Positions 26,071 through 34,105 of a DNA stretch of 64,000 nucleotides are shown here, in pieces (position 1 is the stretch's first letter; each line of letters begins with the position of its first letter). The stretch spans positions 62,001 to 126,000 of the forward strand of contig CAUDCW010000007.1 of NCBI GenBank assembly GCA_958448165.1, given 5' to 3'. Under the pieces are notes generated by a model. That model was not told where the DNA came from. It did not search any database and was given only the letters and a program-made list of their open reading frames with translations. A program made the position numbers and the translations under genes. This stretch comes from an uncultured Oscillospiraceae bacterium. Lineage in GTDB: Bacteria > Bacillota > Clostridia > Oscillospirales > Acutalibacteraceae.

Positions 26071-28344
26071 ATGGAGAGTACAAACAAAAAGCGCACTGCT
26101 GTTGTAGCTGCGGCAACTGCGGCGGCACTGGTGCTGTCGGGCACTTTTGCCTGGAATATGGCTACCGACCAGACAAAGCTGAATGAATTTTCAGAGAGCG
26201 ACAAGGGTAATTACGGCGTTGAGCTGAAAGAAAACTTTGACCCGAACGACCCTTGGGCAAACAAAGACGTGTATGTAACAAACACAAAGGATAACCCGGT
26301 TATCGTCCGTGTACGTTTAGAAGAATTTTATGACCTTACATACCGTAACGGTACAGAATATAATAAGCCGGAGGGCTATGCAAAGGGAGATGCGGACGGC
26401 TCGGCAATCTTTACTCCCGATACAGACGACACGCTCAATGATGACAACACCGCAGACAGTGCGACAAAGCTTAACGAGAAAATCTCGCTGCTTTTCGGTG
26501 CAGGCGTGGTAACAATGGCAGAGTACAACGCAATGGACGCCAATGCAAAAGCAGCGGTTAAGTGGGTAGTAGATATCGACGGCTGGTGCTATTACACACA
26601 GGCGCTTCTTGCAGGCGAAACAACCGAGTATCTTCTTGACAAGGCAACCTTTAACAAAGATGTGTTTGATGCGGCGTATGATTCACCGTACAATCTCGAT
26701 TACAAAATAAATGTTCGTTTGCAGGCAATCTCAGCAGACCTCGAGGACTTCGGCTCACACCTCAACGATATGCAGTGGACAAATGTTGCGTATATTGATG
26801 ATAACGGCGTTGAGCATTCTGACAATAAGGGCAGAGTAATTGCCGAGGACAACAGAGCCGACGATTATGAAATCCTTGCCGACTCAACAATTACAGATGA
26901 GGCAATGGCTCTTGTAACAGGTATTGCATACGGTTTTGCAACACCTTATACAACTGAGGACTTCAGAAACGCTGACGGCAGTGTGGCTGTTCGTGTTTCA
27001 ACGGCACAGGAGCTTATTGATGCAGTCAACAATGATGAAGTTCACAGCATTTTGCTGACGGATAATATAGAGCTTCCTGTTAACAGTGAATTTCTGGGAT
27101 TGCAAATAAAGACCAACAAATTTATTGAGTTGGGTGAGTACACATTATCATATTCGGAAAAATCTCCCAATTCTGCTTTCCGTATGTTTTTAATTTTAGC
27201 TAACTCAAAGCTCGTTCTTAAACACGGAAAAATTAATGATTTAAGCCAACGAGTTACATTTTTTATGAAAGACGTGAATTATGATATATTGAGTTCAATA
27301 ACGCTTGTCGGAGTTGATGTTAATTCTGCATATATTGGCTTTGTAAACAACGATCCGGCTGAAATAACAGTTCATAATTCAACAATAACCAGCACGAAAG
27401 ATGTTTTTTATATGAATCGTGATGATGCTGTGGTGAAAATTTATAATTCAACATTAACATCTAAGAGTGGTGCCGGATACTATACATCACCTAAAGCGGA
27501 TAACCAGTCATTGTATGTTGAAAACAGCACAATAACATCAGAAGCATCGAGAGGTATTGCAGGGGCTACAGATCAAACAAAAGTATTAGAAAACATCAAT
27601 GTTGAAATTCGTAATTCTACAATTACCGGTAAAGATACCGCAGTGTTGCTTGGCGAAAGCTGGAACTTTACTGCAACCGATTCTCAGTTTAATTCTGATG
27701 ATAAAACCTTTAATGCATACCACAATACAGTAGGTCTTCAAGATGAAAACGGGGAATATCTGAAAGGTGAGGTATTTTTGGGAGATAAGGTATCTCTGAC
27801 AAATTGCACCATTAACTCAGGAGGTGTTGGTTACGTTCAAAGACGGGATTCTAAGCTTACTATGAAGGACTGCACAATTAATGCCACCTCTAAAAATGGT
27901 AATAAGGCACTTGGTATGTACCTGTGCAGTGGTGACGTTACACTTGATAATGTGAATTGCAACGTAAGCCAGGGTGAAACCGGTAATCCTGGTGTAGAAG
28001 GTCCGTTTATATGTAAAGAACGTGATTTCTTTGACTTTGATTATGATTACTATAAGGAATACTCTACACTTGAAGATTTTTATACAGGTGAAGTGGGTAT
28101 TTGCGCCGCAAACTACGAGGCGATTCAAATTATCCCAAACAGCCTTGAAAGTATAAATCTCAAGATTATCGGCGGTTCTTATACAACAAATGTAGCCGGT
28201 GCACAGAGTGTCTATGTAAATGACCACGGCAGATCATGGTATAATTCAACTCAGCCGGTTTCCGAATATGTTTATAATAACACAATCACAATTTCCGGTA
28301 ATCCGACATTTACTCCGGCAACAACAGCATTTGATACAGATTAA
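26071..28344 (+). CDS. SipW-dependent surface protein with beta-helix-like C-terminus (paralogue 3)
   Basis: 757 residues. The ribosome binding site and first ~45 codons are almost identical to paralogue 2. The BsaA/TasA-like domain (DPWANKDVYVTN, NPVIVRVRLEEFYDLTYRNG, WVVDIDGWCYYTQALL) is followed from ~310 (AQELIDAVNNDEVHSILLTDNI) by the repeat region. The frame stops with TAA at 28342-28344, where paralogues 1 and 2 have the Tyr of the tail motif. The next in-frame codons still read A-N-T-T-I-I-K-N-D before another TAA, so the last ten codons seem to have been cut off by one base change. Confidence 0.8.
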   Translation: MESTNKKRTAVVAAATAAALVLSGTFAWNMATDQTKLNEFSESDKGNYGVELKENFDPNDPWANKDVYVTNTKDNPVIVRVRLEEFYDLTYRNGTEYNKPEGYAKGDADGSAIFTPDTDDTLNDDNTADSATKLNEKISLLFGAGVVTMAEYNAMDANAKAAVKWVVDIDGWCYYTQALLAGETTEYLLDKATFNKDVFDAAYDSPYNLDYKINVRLQAISADLEDFGSHLNDMQWTNVAYIDDNGVEHSDNKGRVIAEDNRADDYEILADSTITDEAMALVTGIAYGFATPYTTEDFRNADGSVAVRVSTAQELIDAVNNDEVHSILLTDNIELPVNSEFLGLQIKTNKFIELGEYTLSYSEKSPNSAFRMFLILANSKLVLKHGKINDLSQRVTFFMKDVNYDILSSITLVGVDVNSAYIGFVNNDPAEITVHNSTITSTKDVFYMNRDDAVVKIYNSTLTSKSGAGYYTSPKADNQSLYVENSTITSEASRGIAGATDQTKVLENINVEIRNSTITGKDTAVLLGESWNFTATDSQFNSDDKTFNAYHNTVGLQDENGEYLKGEVFLGDKVSLTNCTINSGGVGYVQRRDSKLTMKDCTINATSKNGNKALGMYLCSGDVTLDNVNCNVSQGETGNPGVEGPFICKERDFFDFDYDYYKEYSTLEDFYTGEVGICAANYEAIQIIPNSLESINLKIIGGSYTTNVAGAQSVYVNDHGRSWYNSTQPVSEYVYNNTITISGNPTFTPATTAFDTD

Positions 28345-28384
28345 GCAAACACAACCATTATCAAAAACGATTAACTGAATTTCT

Positions 28385-28432
28385 GTTGCGGAGCTTGCCT
28401 CTCCTTTTCAAGAGGGGCTGCTCCGCCGCAAC
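28385..28432 (+). other. Intercistronic hairpin between paralogues 3 and 4
   Basis: GTTGCGGAGC pairs with GCTCCGCCGCAAC (3-base bulge), enclosing an inner CCTCT/AGAGG stem. No U-tract follows. The ATG of the next gene lies 49 bases beyond. Confidence 0.55.
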
Positions 28433-28480
28433 AATTCCCGATATTTAAACTTGGGGTCAGCCCAAGGGAGGCGTACTATT

Positions 28481-29329
28481 ATGAACATAAACATAAACGT
28501 AAAAAAGAGAACGATAGCGATACTTGCTTCTATCGTAAGCCTTGCGCTTATTGTCACAAGCACCGTTGCGTGGGTTTTGCAGCAGGATGTAACAAAGCTT
28601 AACAAGTTTACATGGACAGGTGAGCTTGACCAGAAGATCACGGTTGAACTGAAAGAAGATTTTGTGCCGTGGCAGAATAAGGATGTTTATGTGGCAAATC
28701 AGAACGACAGCACCGACCCGGCTATAGTCCGTGTTCGCTTTGAGGAATTTGTCAAGGTAACCGGCGGCTCAATGGACGTTGACAAAAACGGCATTTTCAA
28801 GTCCGATACCTTGTCAGAGTTTAAAGCCGACAGCACGGTTGCGCCGAAAGCTGTTACAGTGCTGTTTTCCGATCGTACTATGACAATGAAGCAGTGGCTT
28901 GACAGCGACAAACCGCTTGCAGATGAAAACGGAACTGCCTATTGGGTGATGGATACCGATGGCTGGTGCTATTACACAAAGGCACTCAAGCCCGGCGAGC
29001 AATCTGAGCTTTTGCTTGACAACGTGATGAAAAAGAGCGAGGAAAAAAGCTTTTTGCCGTCAATATACGGCGGAAACAACGTTGCAATGGATTATTATGT
29101 GAACGTCCGCTTGCAGGCAATGTCGGTCGATTTGATAAGCTATGCTCTTGCTGAGGATAACGCTGATTATCCAAGAGATTGGGCGAACAAGGACGGTTGT
29201 GAAATTACAAAATATGAAAACGGCTACGACATAACCGAAAATTCAAAGATAACAGATAATGCAGATTCTCTTGTGCGCGCTGTAAGTGATTCGTATAAAA
29301 AGAGCGCGAAGCAAAGCAAGGCTGATTGA
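28481..29329 (+). CDS. Short SipW-dependent BsaA/TasA-like protein (paralogue 4)
   Basis: 282 residues from the ATG after GGGAGG; an in-frame upstream GTG has no site. It has a SipW-cognate signal peptide (KKRTIAILASIVSLALIVTSTVAW) and the same N-terminal domain as its neighbours (WQNKDVYVANQN, DPAIVRVRFEEFV, YWVMDTDGWCYYTKALKPGE, YYVNVRLQAMSVDL). It ends shortly after that domain and lacks the beta-helix-like region and any anchor. It may be the minimal fibre or matrix subunit onto which the larger ones assemble (inference). A terminator-like hairpin follows. Confidence 0.82.
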   Translation: MNININVKKRTIAILASIVSLALIVTSTVAWVLQQDVTKLNKFTWTGELDQKITVELKEDFVPWQNKDVYVANQNDSTDPAIVRVRFEEFVKVTGGSMDVDKNGIFKSDTLSEFKADSTVAPKAVTVLFSDRTMTMKQWLDSDKPLADENGTAYWVMDTDGWCYYTKALKPGEQSELLLDNVMKKSEEKSFLPSIYGGNNVAMDYYVNVRLQAMSVDLISYALAEDNADYPRDWANKDGCEITKYENGYDITENSKITDNADSLVRAVSDSYKKSAKQSKAD

Positions 29330-29344
29330 AAATAACTCACAGTT

Positions 29345-29376
29345 AAGCCGCTGTTTATATAGCGGCTTTCTGTCTT
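29345..29376 (+). terminator. Probable terminator after paralogue 4
   Basis: AAGCCGCT/AGCGGCTT stem with a loop of about 8 bases and a weak tail TTCTGTCTT. Partial readthrough into the pilin-sortase genes is likely. Confidence 0.55.
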
Positions 29377-29403
29377 GATTTCAGACCGTTCAGCACTTAT
29401 AAT
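29375..29403 (+). promoter_or_regulatory. Promoter for the pilin-sortase part of the locus
   Basis: TTGATT, a 17-base spacer and TATAAT, 35 bases before the pilin start. A second TATAAT with TGG lies at 29406-29411. The pilin, sortase and DivIVA-like genes may thus be expressed separately from the sipW transcript. Confidence 0.6.
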
Positions 29404-29438
29404 GGTATAATCGCAATGTATTACGCAGGTGTTTTATT

Positions 29439-30155
29439 ATGAAAAGAAAAGCAATACTCGCTCTGCTCGGCGTTTGTCTTATTGTGCTTGCCGCGGTGCT
29501 TATGCCAACCCTTGCATATACCGCAAAGATGGATTTTACAAAGATAAACCACTTTACCTGGGGCGGCGAAGAACCGACCCAGCCGCCGACAGATGAGCCT
29601 CAAATTGAAAAAAATCAGTTTATTATGACGGTCAGAAAGCAGTTTTCAAGCATTGAGCCGTCAAGCCCTGCCGTGTTCTCTTTTGTGCTTAAAGCAAGCG
29701 ACAAAGCCGTGCCTATGCCCGGAGGTAAGTCCGGCGGTGAATACGAGTTTAACATCAGCGGCGCCGGAACAGCTTCACTGCCGGTGATAAGCTATACTTC
29801 TGCCGGAACATACACCTACACGGTGACCGAGAAAAACTCAGGACAGGCAGGCTACACATATGATAAGGCGGTTTATACCGTAAAGGTCACGGTCGAAAGC
29901 AAGGGCGGCAGGCTTCAGATTTCCGGCACTGATATAAGTATGAAATCAAACGGCGATACATACGACAAATTAAGCGAGGTTGTCTTTACAAACTCATATT
30001 CGCCGAGCGGAGGCTCGGGAGAGCTGCCCAAAATGTCCGACTCTGCGCCGATTGAGCTTTATTGGAGCTTGCTTGTGATATCTGTTGTCGGCTTTGTCGG
30101 ATGCTGTGTATTCCTGATTTTGAAACGAAATAAAACACGCTATGGAAAGAAATAA
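29439..30155 (+). CDS. FctA-like isopeptide pilin with variant sorting signal
   Basis: 238 residues. The N-terminus is SipW-like and its mature start (TKINHFTWGGE) matches the start of paralogue 4 (TKLNKFTWTGE). Residues ~58-188 fit the streptococcal pilin isopeptide domain: FSFVLKA, YTSAGTYTYTVTEKN, YDKAVYTVKVTVE and the closing VVFTNSY. Likely bond-forming residues are Lys67, Asn185 and Glu131 (inference). The C-terminus has LPKMSD (196-201), a membrane segment (208-228) and a basic tail, so it is a sortase substrate with a non-LPXTG motif. It is the only protein of the locus with an anchor. Its end overlaps the sortase start by 14 bases. Confidence 0.82.
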   Translation: MKRKAILALLGVCLIVLAAVLMPTLAYTAKMDFTKINHFTWGGEEPTQPPTDEPQIEKNQFIMTVRKQFSSIEPSSPAVFSFVLKASDKAVPMPGGKSGGEYEFNISGAGTASLPVISYTSAGTYTYTVTEKNSGQAGYTYDKAVYTVKVTVESKGGRLQISGTDISMKSNGDTYDKLSEVVFTNSYSPSGGSGELPKMSDSAPIELYWSLLVISVVGFVGCCVFLILKRNKTRYGKK

Positions 30156-30942
30156 ACTTTTGCGGCTCCTACAGAAAATCCCGAAGCCGAGATATGGTGC
30201 AAAGACAGACCTTGTACGGAAAGCGGTAACGGCTCTTGCCGCAGTATTTCTGGCAACAGCTTTGTTTTGCGGCGCAATGCTGATTACAACGCAGCTGCAG
30301 TACAACGAGTCGGGCGGATATTACTCGAAAATCAGCTCGGATATTTCCCCTGCCCACAAGGAAAAGCCGCCAAAACAGACCGTTTCAATAACCAAGGAGG
30401 AGCTTCAGAGCATCGGCGAGGACATAGTCGGGTGGATAAGCTTTCCCGATACCCAGATTGACTACCCCGTTGCACAGTGCGACAACAATTCGTATTACTG
30501 TTATCATCTGCCCGACGGCGGCTACAATGTCGGCGGCACGATTTTTATGGACTGTGCAAAAAGCAGCGACCTTACAAGCCGTAATACTGTTCTGTACGGG
30601 CATCATATGAAAAACGGCAGTATGTTCCAGAATATCACTTACTACAAGGACAGCTCGTTTTACGATTTGCACAAAACGGCATACTATTACACGCCGCAGG
30701 GCGATTATGAAATTCAGATTGCCTATGGCTTTGTGATAAGCTCGTATCAGTGGAACAACGAGGGCTATGTCAGGGACGAGAACACTTCAAAGCTTCTTGA
30801 ATACGCCAAAGAAAACACAACCTTTGAAAGCGGCGTCGAAATTGACGAATCCGACAGAATTATGACATTTTCAACCTGCTCTTATGAATTCGGCGACGCT
30901 AATTATATGATAATCGGAAAGGTGATACCAAAGTATGAATAA
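30142..30942 (+). CDS. Class B sortase of the surface-protein locus
   Basis: 266 residues: one N-terminal membrane segment (27-50), then the class B sortase domain (VGWISFPDTQIDYPV; LYGHHMKNGSMFQN; TFSTCSYEF). The catalytic His154 and Cys246 are present. The Arg expected eight residues after the Cys is Asn254 (GDANYMIIGK), whereas the second sortase in this window has Arg at the equivalent place. The start overlaps the pilin gene and the stop overlaps the next start, so the three genes are translationally coupled. It probably anchors or polymerises the LPKMSD protein, but activity without the Arg is uncertain. Confidence 0.85.
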   Translation: MERNKLLRLLQKIPKPRYGAKTDLVRKAVTALAAVFLATALFCGAMLITTQLQYNESGGYYSKISSDISPAHKEKPPKQTVSITKEELQSIGEDIVGWISFPDTQIDYPVAQCDNNSYYCYHLPDGGYNVGGTIFMDCAKSSDLTSRNTVLYGHHMKNGSMFQNITYYKDSSFYDLHKTAYYYTPQGDYEIQIAYGFVISSYQWNNEGYVRDENTSKLLEYAKENTTFESGVEIDESDRIMTFSTCSYEFGDANYMIIGKVIPKYE

Positions 30943-31312
30943 ACAACAGGACATATCTCCGCTTACGCCCAAAACGGCGCATGATATAGCTTTTACTGTT
31001 CACAAGCGTCATTATTATGACTGCCGTGAGGTTGACGATGTGCTTGACGCTTTGCTTGCGCTTATCGACCGTCAGGAGCAGGAGAAGCAGGATATCGACA
31101 GCCGACTGCGTGAATATGAGGCGAACATTGCCGGTATTATGCTTGAATGTCAAAAGCTGAAAGCATCGGCGCAGAAGGAGCAGGAGGAAAAGTCCGGGGA
31201 TATCTCCGAAGAAACAGACGGGGAAGCGTGCGGTGGTGCTATGCAGGAAACGCAGGGAAAGTCTGTCGCAGAAATATCCGAGGAGGAAAACGAAGAAACA
31301 ACCGAAGAATAA
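30935..31312 (+). CDS. DivIVA-like coiled-coil protein
   Basis: 125 residues, start overlapping the sortase stop by eight bases. The N-terminal part (ISPLTPKTAHDIAFTVHKRHYYDCREVDDVLDAL) follows the DivIVA membrane-targeting pattern (PLTP..I....F....RGYD..EVD.FLD). A charged coiled coil (65-105) and an acidic tail follow. DivIVA proteins mark poles and septa. I infer that this one could localise the secretion or sortase machinery. The similarity is moderate; a generic coiled-coil protein is the alternative. Confidence 0.55.
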   Translation: MNKQQDISPLTPKTAHDIAFTVHKRHYYDCREVDDVLDALLALIDRQEQEKQDIDSRLREYEANIAGIMLECQKLKASAQKEQEEKSGDISEETDGEACGGAMQETQGKSVAEISEEENEETTEE

Positions 31313-31340
31313 ACGGTATTGCGGAATATGCAATGATTAT

Positions 31341-31510
31341 GAAACACTGAATAAATCACGCTGAAGCTGTTTGCACATCTTGCTCCCGTATTTTCCGTCA
31401 GCCTGACCCCAAAAATTCTCGTAATGCGACAGCGTTACTACGGATTATTTGTCCGTTCTGACGATAATTCTGACGGCGCAATATGCATAAACGATTTAAT
31501 CAGTGTTTCC
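31341..31510. mobile_element. MITE, copy 1 (TTAAGGAAACACTG family)
   Basis: A ~170 bp element without a gene. Left end GAAACACTGAATAAATC and right end GATTTAATCAGTGTTTC are near-perfect inverted repeats. The whole element is close in sequence to the one at 46727-46901 (shared TTTGCACATCTTGC, TTTTCCGTCAGCCTGACC, CTCGTAATGCGACAGC, GCAATATGCA). The left outer bases are less well kept than in copy 2. Confidence 0.85.
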
Positions 31511-31552
31511 TTGATTTCACTCTGCCGATATGCAGGGTGATTTTTATTGCCG

Positions 31553-31596
31553 TGTTCAGACAGAAAATGACAAATGTTCAGACAGAAAATGACAAA
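31553..31596. repeat. 22-bp perfect tandem repeat
   Basis: TGTTCAGACAGAAAATGACAAA occurs twice in a row just after the MITE. It resembles the repeated terminal sites of IS21-type elements, so it may be an IS remnant; this rests on memory of the family only. No transposase reading frame is nearby. Confidence 0.6.
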
Positions 31597-31600
31597 TTAC

Positions 31601-31629
31601 TATCAACAATACAAATTTTGTGCTATAAT
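31601..31629 (+). promoter_or_regulatory. Extended -10 promoter for feoAB
   Basis: TATAAT with an upstream TGC; the -35 (TATCAA) is poor. It lies about 118 bases before the feoAB start. No clear Fur box was made out. Confidence 0.45.
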
Positions 31630-31746
31630 TATAACGTGTCGAATAAAATGTTGTGTGAATACAGCCAGGATCAAGATAAAGAAAAATTCAAGTAAATTGA
31701 TTTGTCGGAATTTATCGGGAAAAGTGTTAAAAGGGGAGAATACGGT

Positions 31747-34104
31747 ATGAAGCTTAATGAACTAAAGGCCGGACAGAGTGCAGTTGTAACGTCTGTCGGC
31801 GGACAGGGCGCACTGCGCCAGCATTTTCTTGATATGGGTCTTATACCCGGAGCCGGTGTGACAATGGTCAAGCTTGCGCCTATGGGCGACCCGATGGAGC
31901 TGATGATACACGGCTATGAGCTTACGCTCAGGCTTGAGGATGCAAAAAAAATTGAGATTGACATTACGGATAAGCCGAAAGCTCCTGTTAAATCACGGCT
32001 GAGAGCCGTTGATGCAGACGTTCACCCCGGCTTGGGCGAGGGCGGAGTTTATCACGCAAAGTCAAGCGGAAAGCCTTTACCGTCGGGCGAATGTCTGACC
32101 TTTGCGCTTGCAGGAAACCAGAACTGCGGCAAGACGACGCTGTTCAATCAGCTTACGGGTTCAAACCAGCACGTCGGCAATTTCCCCGGCGTTACGGTTG
32201 ACAGAAAGGACGGCTCGATAAGGGGCAAGTCGAACACTCTTGTGACGGATTTGCCCGGGATATATTCGATGTCGCCGTATTCAAGCGAGGAGCTTGTGAC
32301 AAGGGAATTTCTGCTTGAAGAAAGACCGAGAGGAATTATAAATATAGTTGACGCCACAAATATTGAGAGAAATATGTATCTTACGATGCAGCTTATGGAG
32401 CTTAATATCCCGATGGTTCTGGCGCTCAATATGATGGACGAGGTACGGGAAAACGGCGGCTCGATAAGGGTAAACGAGATGGAAAAAATGCTCGGCATAC
32501 CGATTGTGCCGATTTCGGCGGCAAAAAATGAGGGCATAGACGAGCTTGTCAGCCACGCGCTGCACGTTGCCAAATACCGCGAATGTCCGGGCAGAGCTGA
32601 TTTTTGTTCGCCTGACGACAACAGCGGTGCTGTGCACAGATGTCTGCACGCAATAATGCATCTTATAGAGGATCACGCAAGCCAGGCGAAGATACCTGTT
32701 CGGTTTGCTGCTGCAAAGCTTGTTGAGGGCGATGAGCTTATCCTTGAAAAGCTTAACCTTGATAAAAACGAAAAGGATACGCTTGAACATATCATAGTGC
32801 AGATGGAGGAGGAGCGCGGACTTGACAGAGCCGCCGCAATTGCCGATATGCGCTTTGGATTTATCAGCTCCGTTTGCGATGCAACGGTTGTCAAGCCGAA
32901 GGAAAGCCGTGAGCACGCACGAAGCGCCGCAATTGATAAAATACTTACCGGCAAGTTCACTGCCATACCTGCGTTTGTCTGTATAATGGCGCTGGTGTTC
33001 TGGCTTACGTTCGGTGTTATCGGTTCGGGTCTGTCACAGCTTCTGAATATGGGCATAGAATGGCTGACCGGTGTTGTTGATGGTGCGCTTACCGCCTACG
33101 GAATAAACGAGGTTGTTCATTCGCTGATAATTGACGGTATCTTTGCCGGCGTAGGCAGTGTTCTCAGCTTCCTGCCGACCATTATCACGCTGTTTTTCTT
33201 TTTGTCAATCCTTGAGGACAGCGGATATATGGCGAGGGTTGCGTTTGTTATGGATAAGCTTTTGCGAAAAATCGGTCTGTCGGGCAGAAGTATTGTTCCG
33301 ATGCTTATCGGTTTCGGCTGTACTGTTCCGGGCGTTATGGCAAGCCGCACGCTTCCGTCGGAGCGTGACAGAAAGATGACGATTCTGCTGACCCCGTTTA
33401 TGAGCTGTTCGGCAAAGCTGCCGATTTATGCCCTGTTCACCGCCGTGTTCTTCCCCGATAACGGCGCACTTGTGATGATAGGACTTTATTTTACAGGAAT
33501 AATCGTGGGGATATTATACGCATTTCTGCTCAAGGGTACAATGTTTAAGGGTGAGGCTGTGCCGTTTGTTATGGAGCTGCCGAACTACAGAATGCCGGGA
33601 GCGAAAAATGTGTGGCTGCTTTTGTGGGATAAGGCGAAGGACTTTATATCAAGAGCCTTCACGGTTATTTTTGTTGCGACAATTATTATCTGGTTTTTGC
33701 AGAGCTTTGACACAAGGCTCAATATCGTTACACGCTCACAGGACAGCTTGCTTGCGGCTCTTGCAGGGCTGATTTCGCCGCTGTTTGCGCCGCTCGGACT
33801 CGGCGACTGGAGGATTTCAACAGCGCTTATCACCGGCTTTACAGCAAAGGAAAGCGTTGTGTCAACGCTCACCGTTCTGTTCGGCGGTCAGACAGGTGCA
33901 ATATCGGGCTTGTTCACGCCGTTCTCGGCTCTGGTGTTTCTGGTGTTCACTCTGCTTTATACACCGTGTGTTGCGGCGATAACATCTGTAAAGCGTGAGC
34001 TTGGCGGAAAATGGGCGGTCGGCGTTGTCGGCATTCAGTGCGTTATCGCGTGGATAGCGGCGTTTTTACTGCACACAATAGGACTTGTAGCAGGGTGGGT
34101 GTGA
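31747..34104 (+). CDS. feoB: FeoA-FeoB fusion, ferrous iron transporter
   Basis: 785 residues from the ATG after AAGGGGAG (an ORF 15 codons longer has no site). Residues 1-75 form a FeoA (SH3-like) domain: MKLNELKAGQSAVVTSVGG and FLDMGLIPGAGVTMVK. A linker leads to the FeoB G-domain (G1 AGNQNCGKTTLFN; G2 region HVGNFPGVTVDRKDG; G3 DLPGIYS; G4 LNMMDE) and the membrane part (about 10 segments) with GFGCTVPGVMASRT and CSAKLPIYALF. It imports Fe2+. The fusion ties the accessory FeoA to the channel. A Cys-rich partner gene follows immediately. Confidence 0.95.
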   Translation: MKLNELKAGQSAVVTSVGGQGALRQHFLDMGLIPGAGVTMVKLAPMGDPMELMIHGYELTLRLEDAKKIEIDITDKPKAPVKSRLRAVDADVHPGLGEGGVYHAKSSGKPLPSGECLTFALAGNQNCGKTTLFNQLTGSNQHVGNFPGVTVDRKDGSIRGKSNTLVTDLPGIYSMSPYSSEELVTREFLLEERPRGIINIVDATNIERNMYLTMQLMELNIPMVLALNMMDEVRENGGSIRVNEMEKMLGIPIVPISAAKNEGIDELVSHALHVAKYRECPGRADFCSPDDNSGAVHRCLHAIMHLIEDHASQAKIPVRFAAAKLVEGDELILEKLNLDKNEKDTLEHIIVQMEEERGLDRAAAIADMRFGFISSVCDATVVKPKESREHARSAAIDKILTGKFTAIPAFVCIMALVFWLTFGVIGSGLSQLLNMGIEWLTGVVDGALTAYGINEVVHSLIIDGIFAGVGSVLSFLPTIITLFFFLSILEDSGYMARVAFVMDKLLRKIGLSGRSIVPMLIGFGCTVPGVMASRTLPSERDRKMTILLTPFMSCSAKLPIYALFTAVFFPDNGALVMIGLYFTGIIVGILYAFLLKGTMFKGEAVPFVMELPNYRMPGAKNVWLLLWDKAKDFISRAFTVIFVATIIIWFLQSFDTRLNIVTRSQDSLLAALAGLISPLFAPLGLGDWRISTALITGFTAKESVVSTLTVLFGGQTGAISGLFTPFSALVFLVFTLLYTPCVAAITSVKRELGGKWAVGVVGIQCVIAWIAAFLLHTIGLVAGWV

Positions 34105-34105
34105 T

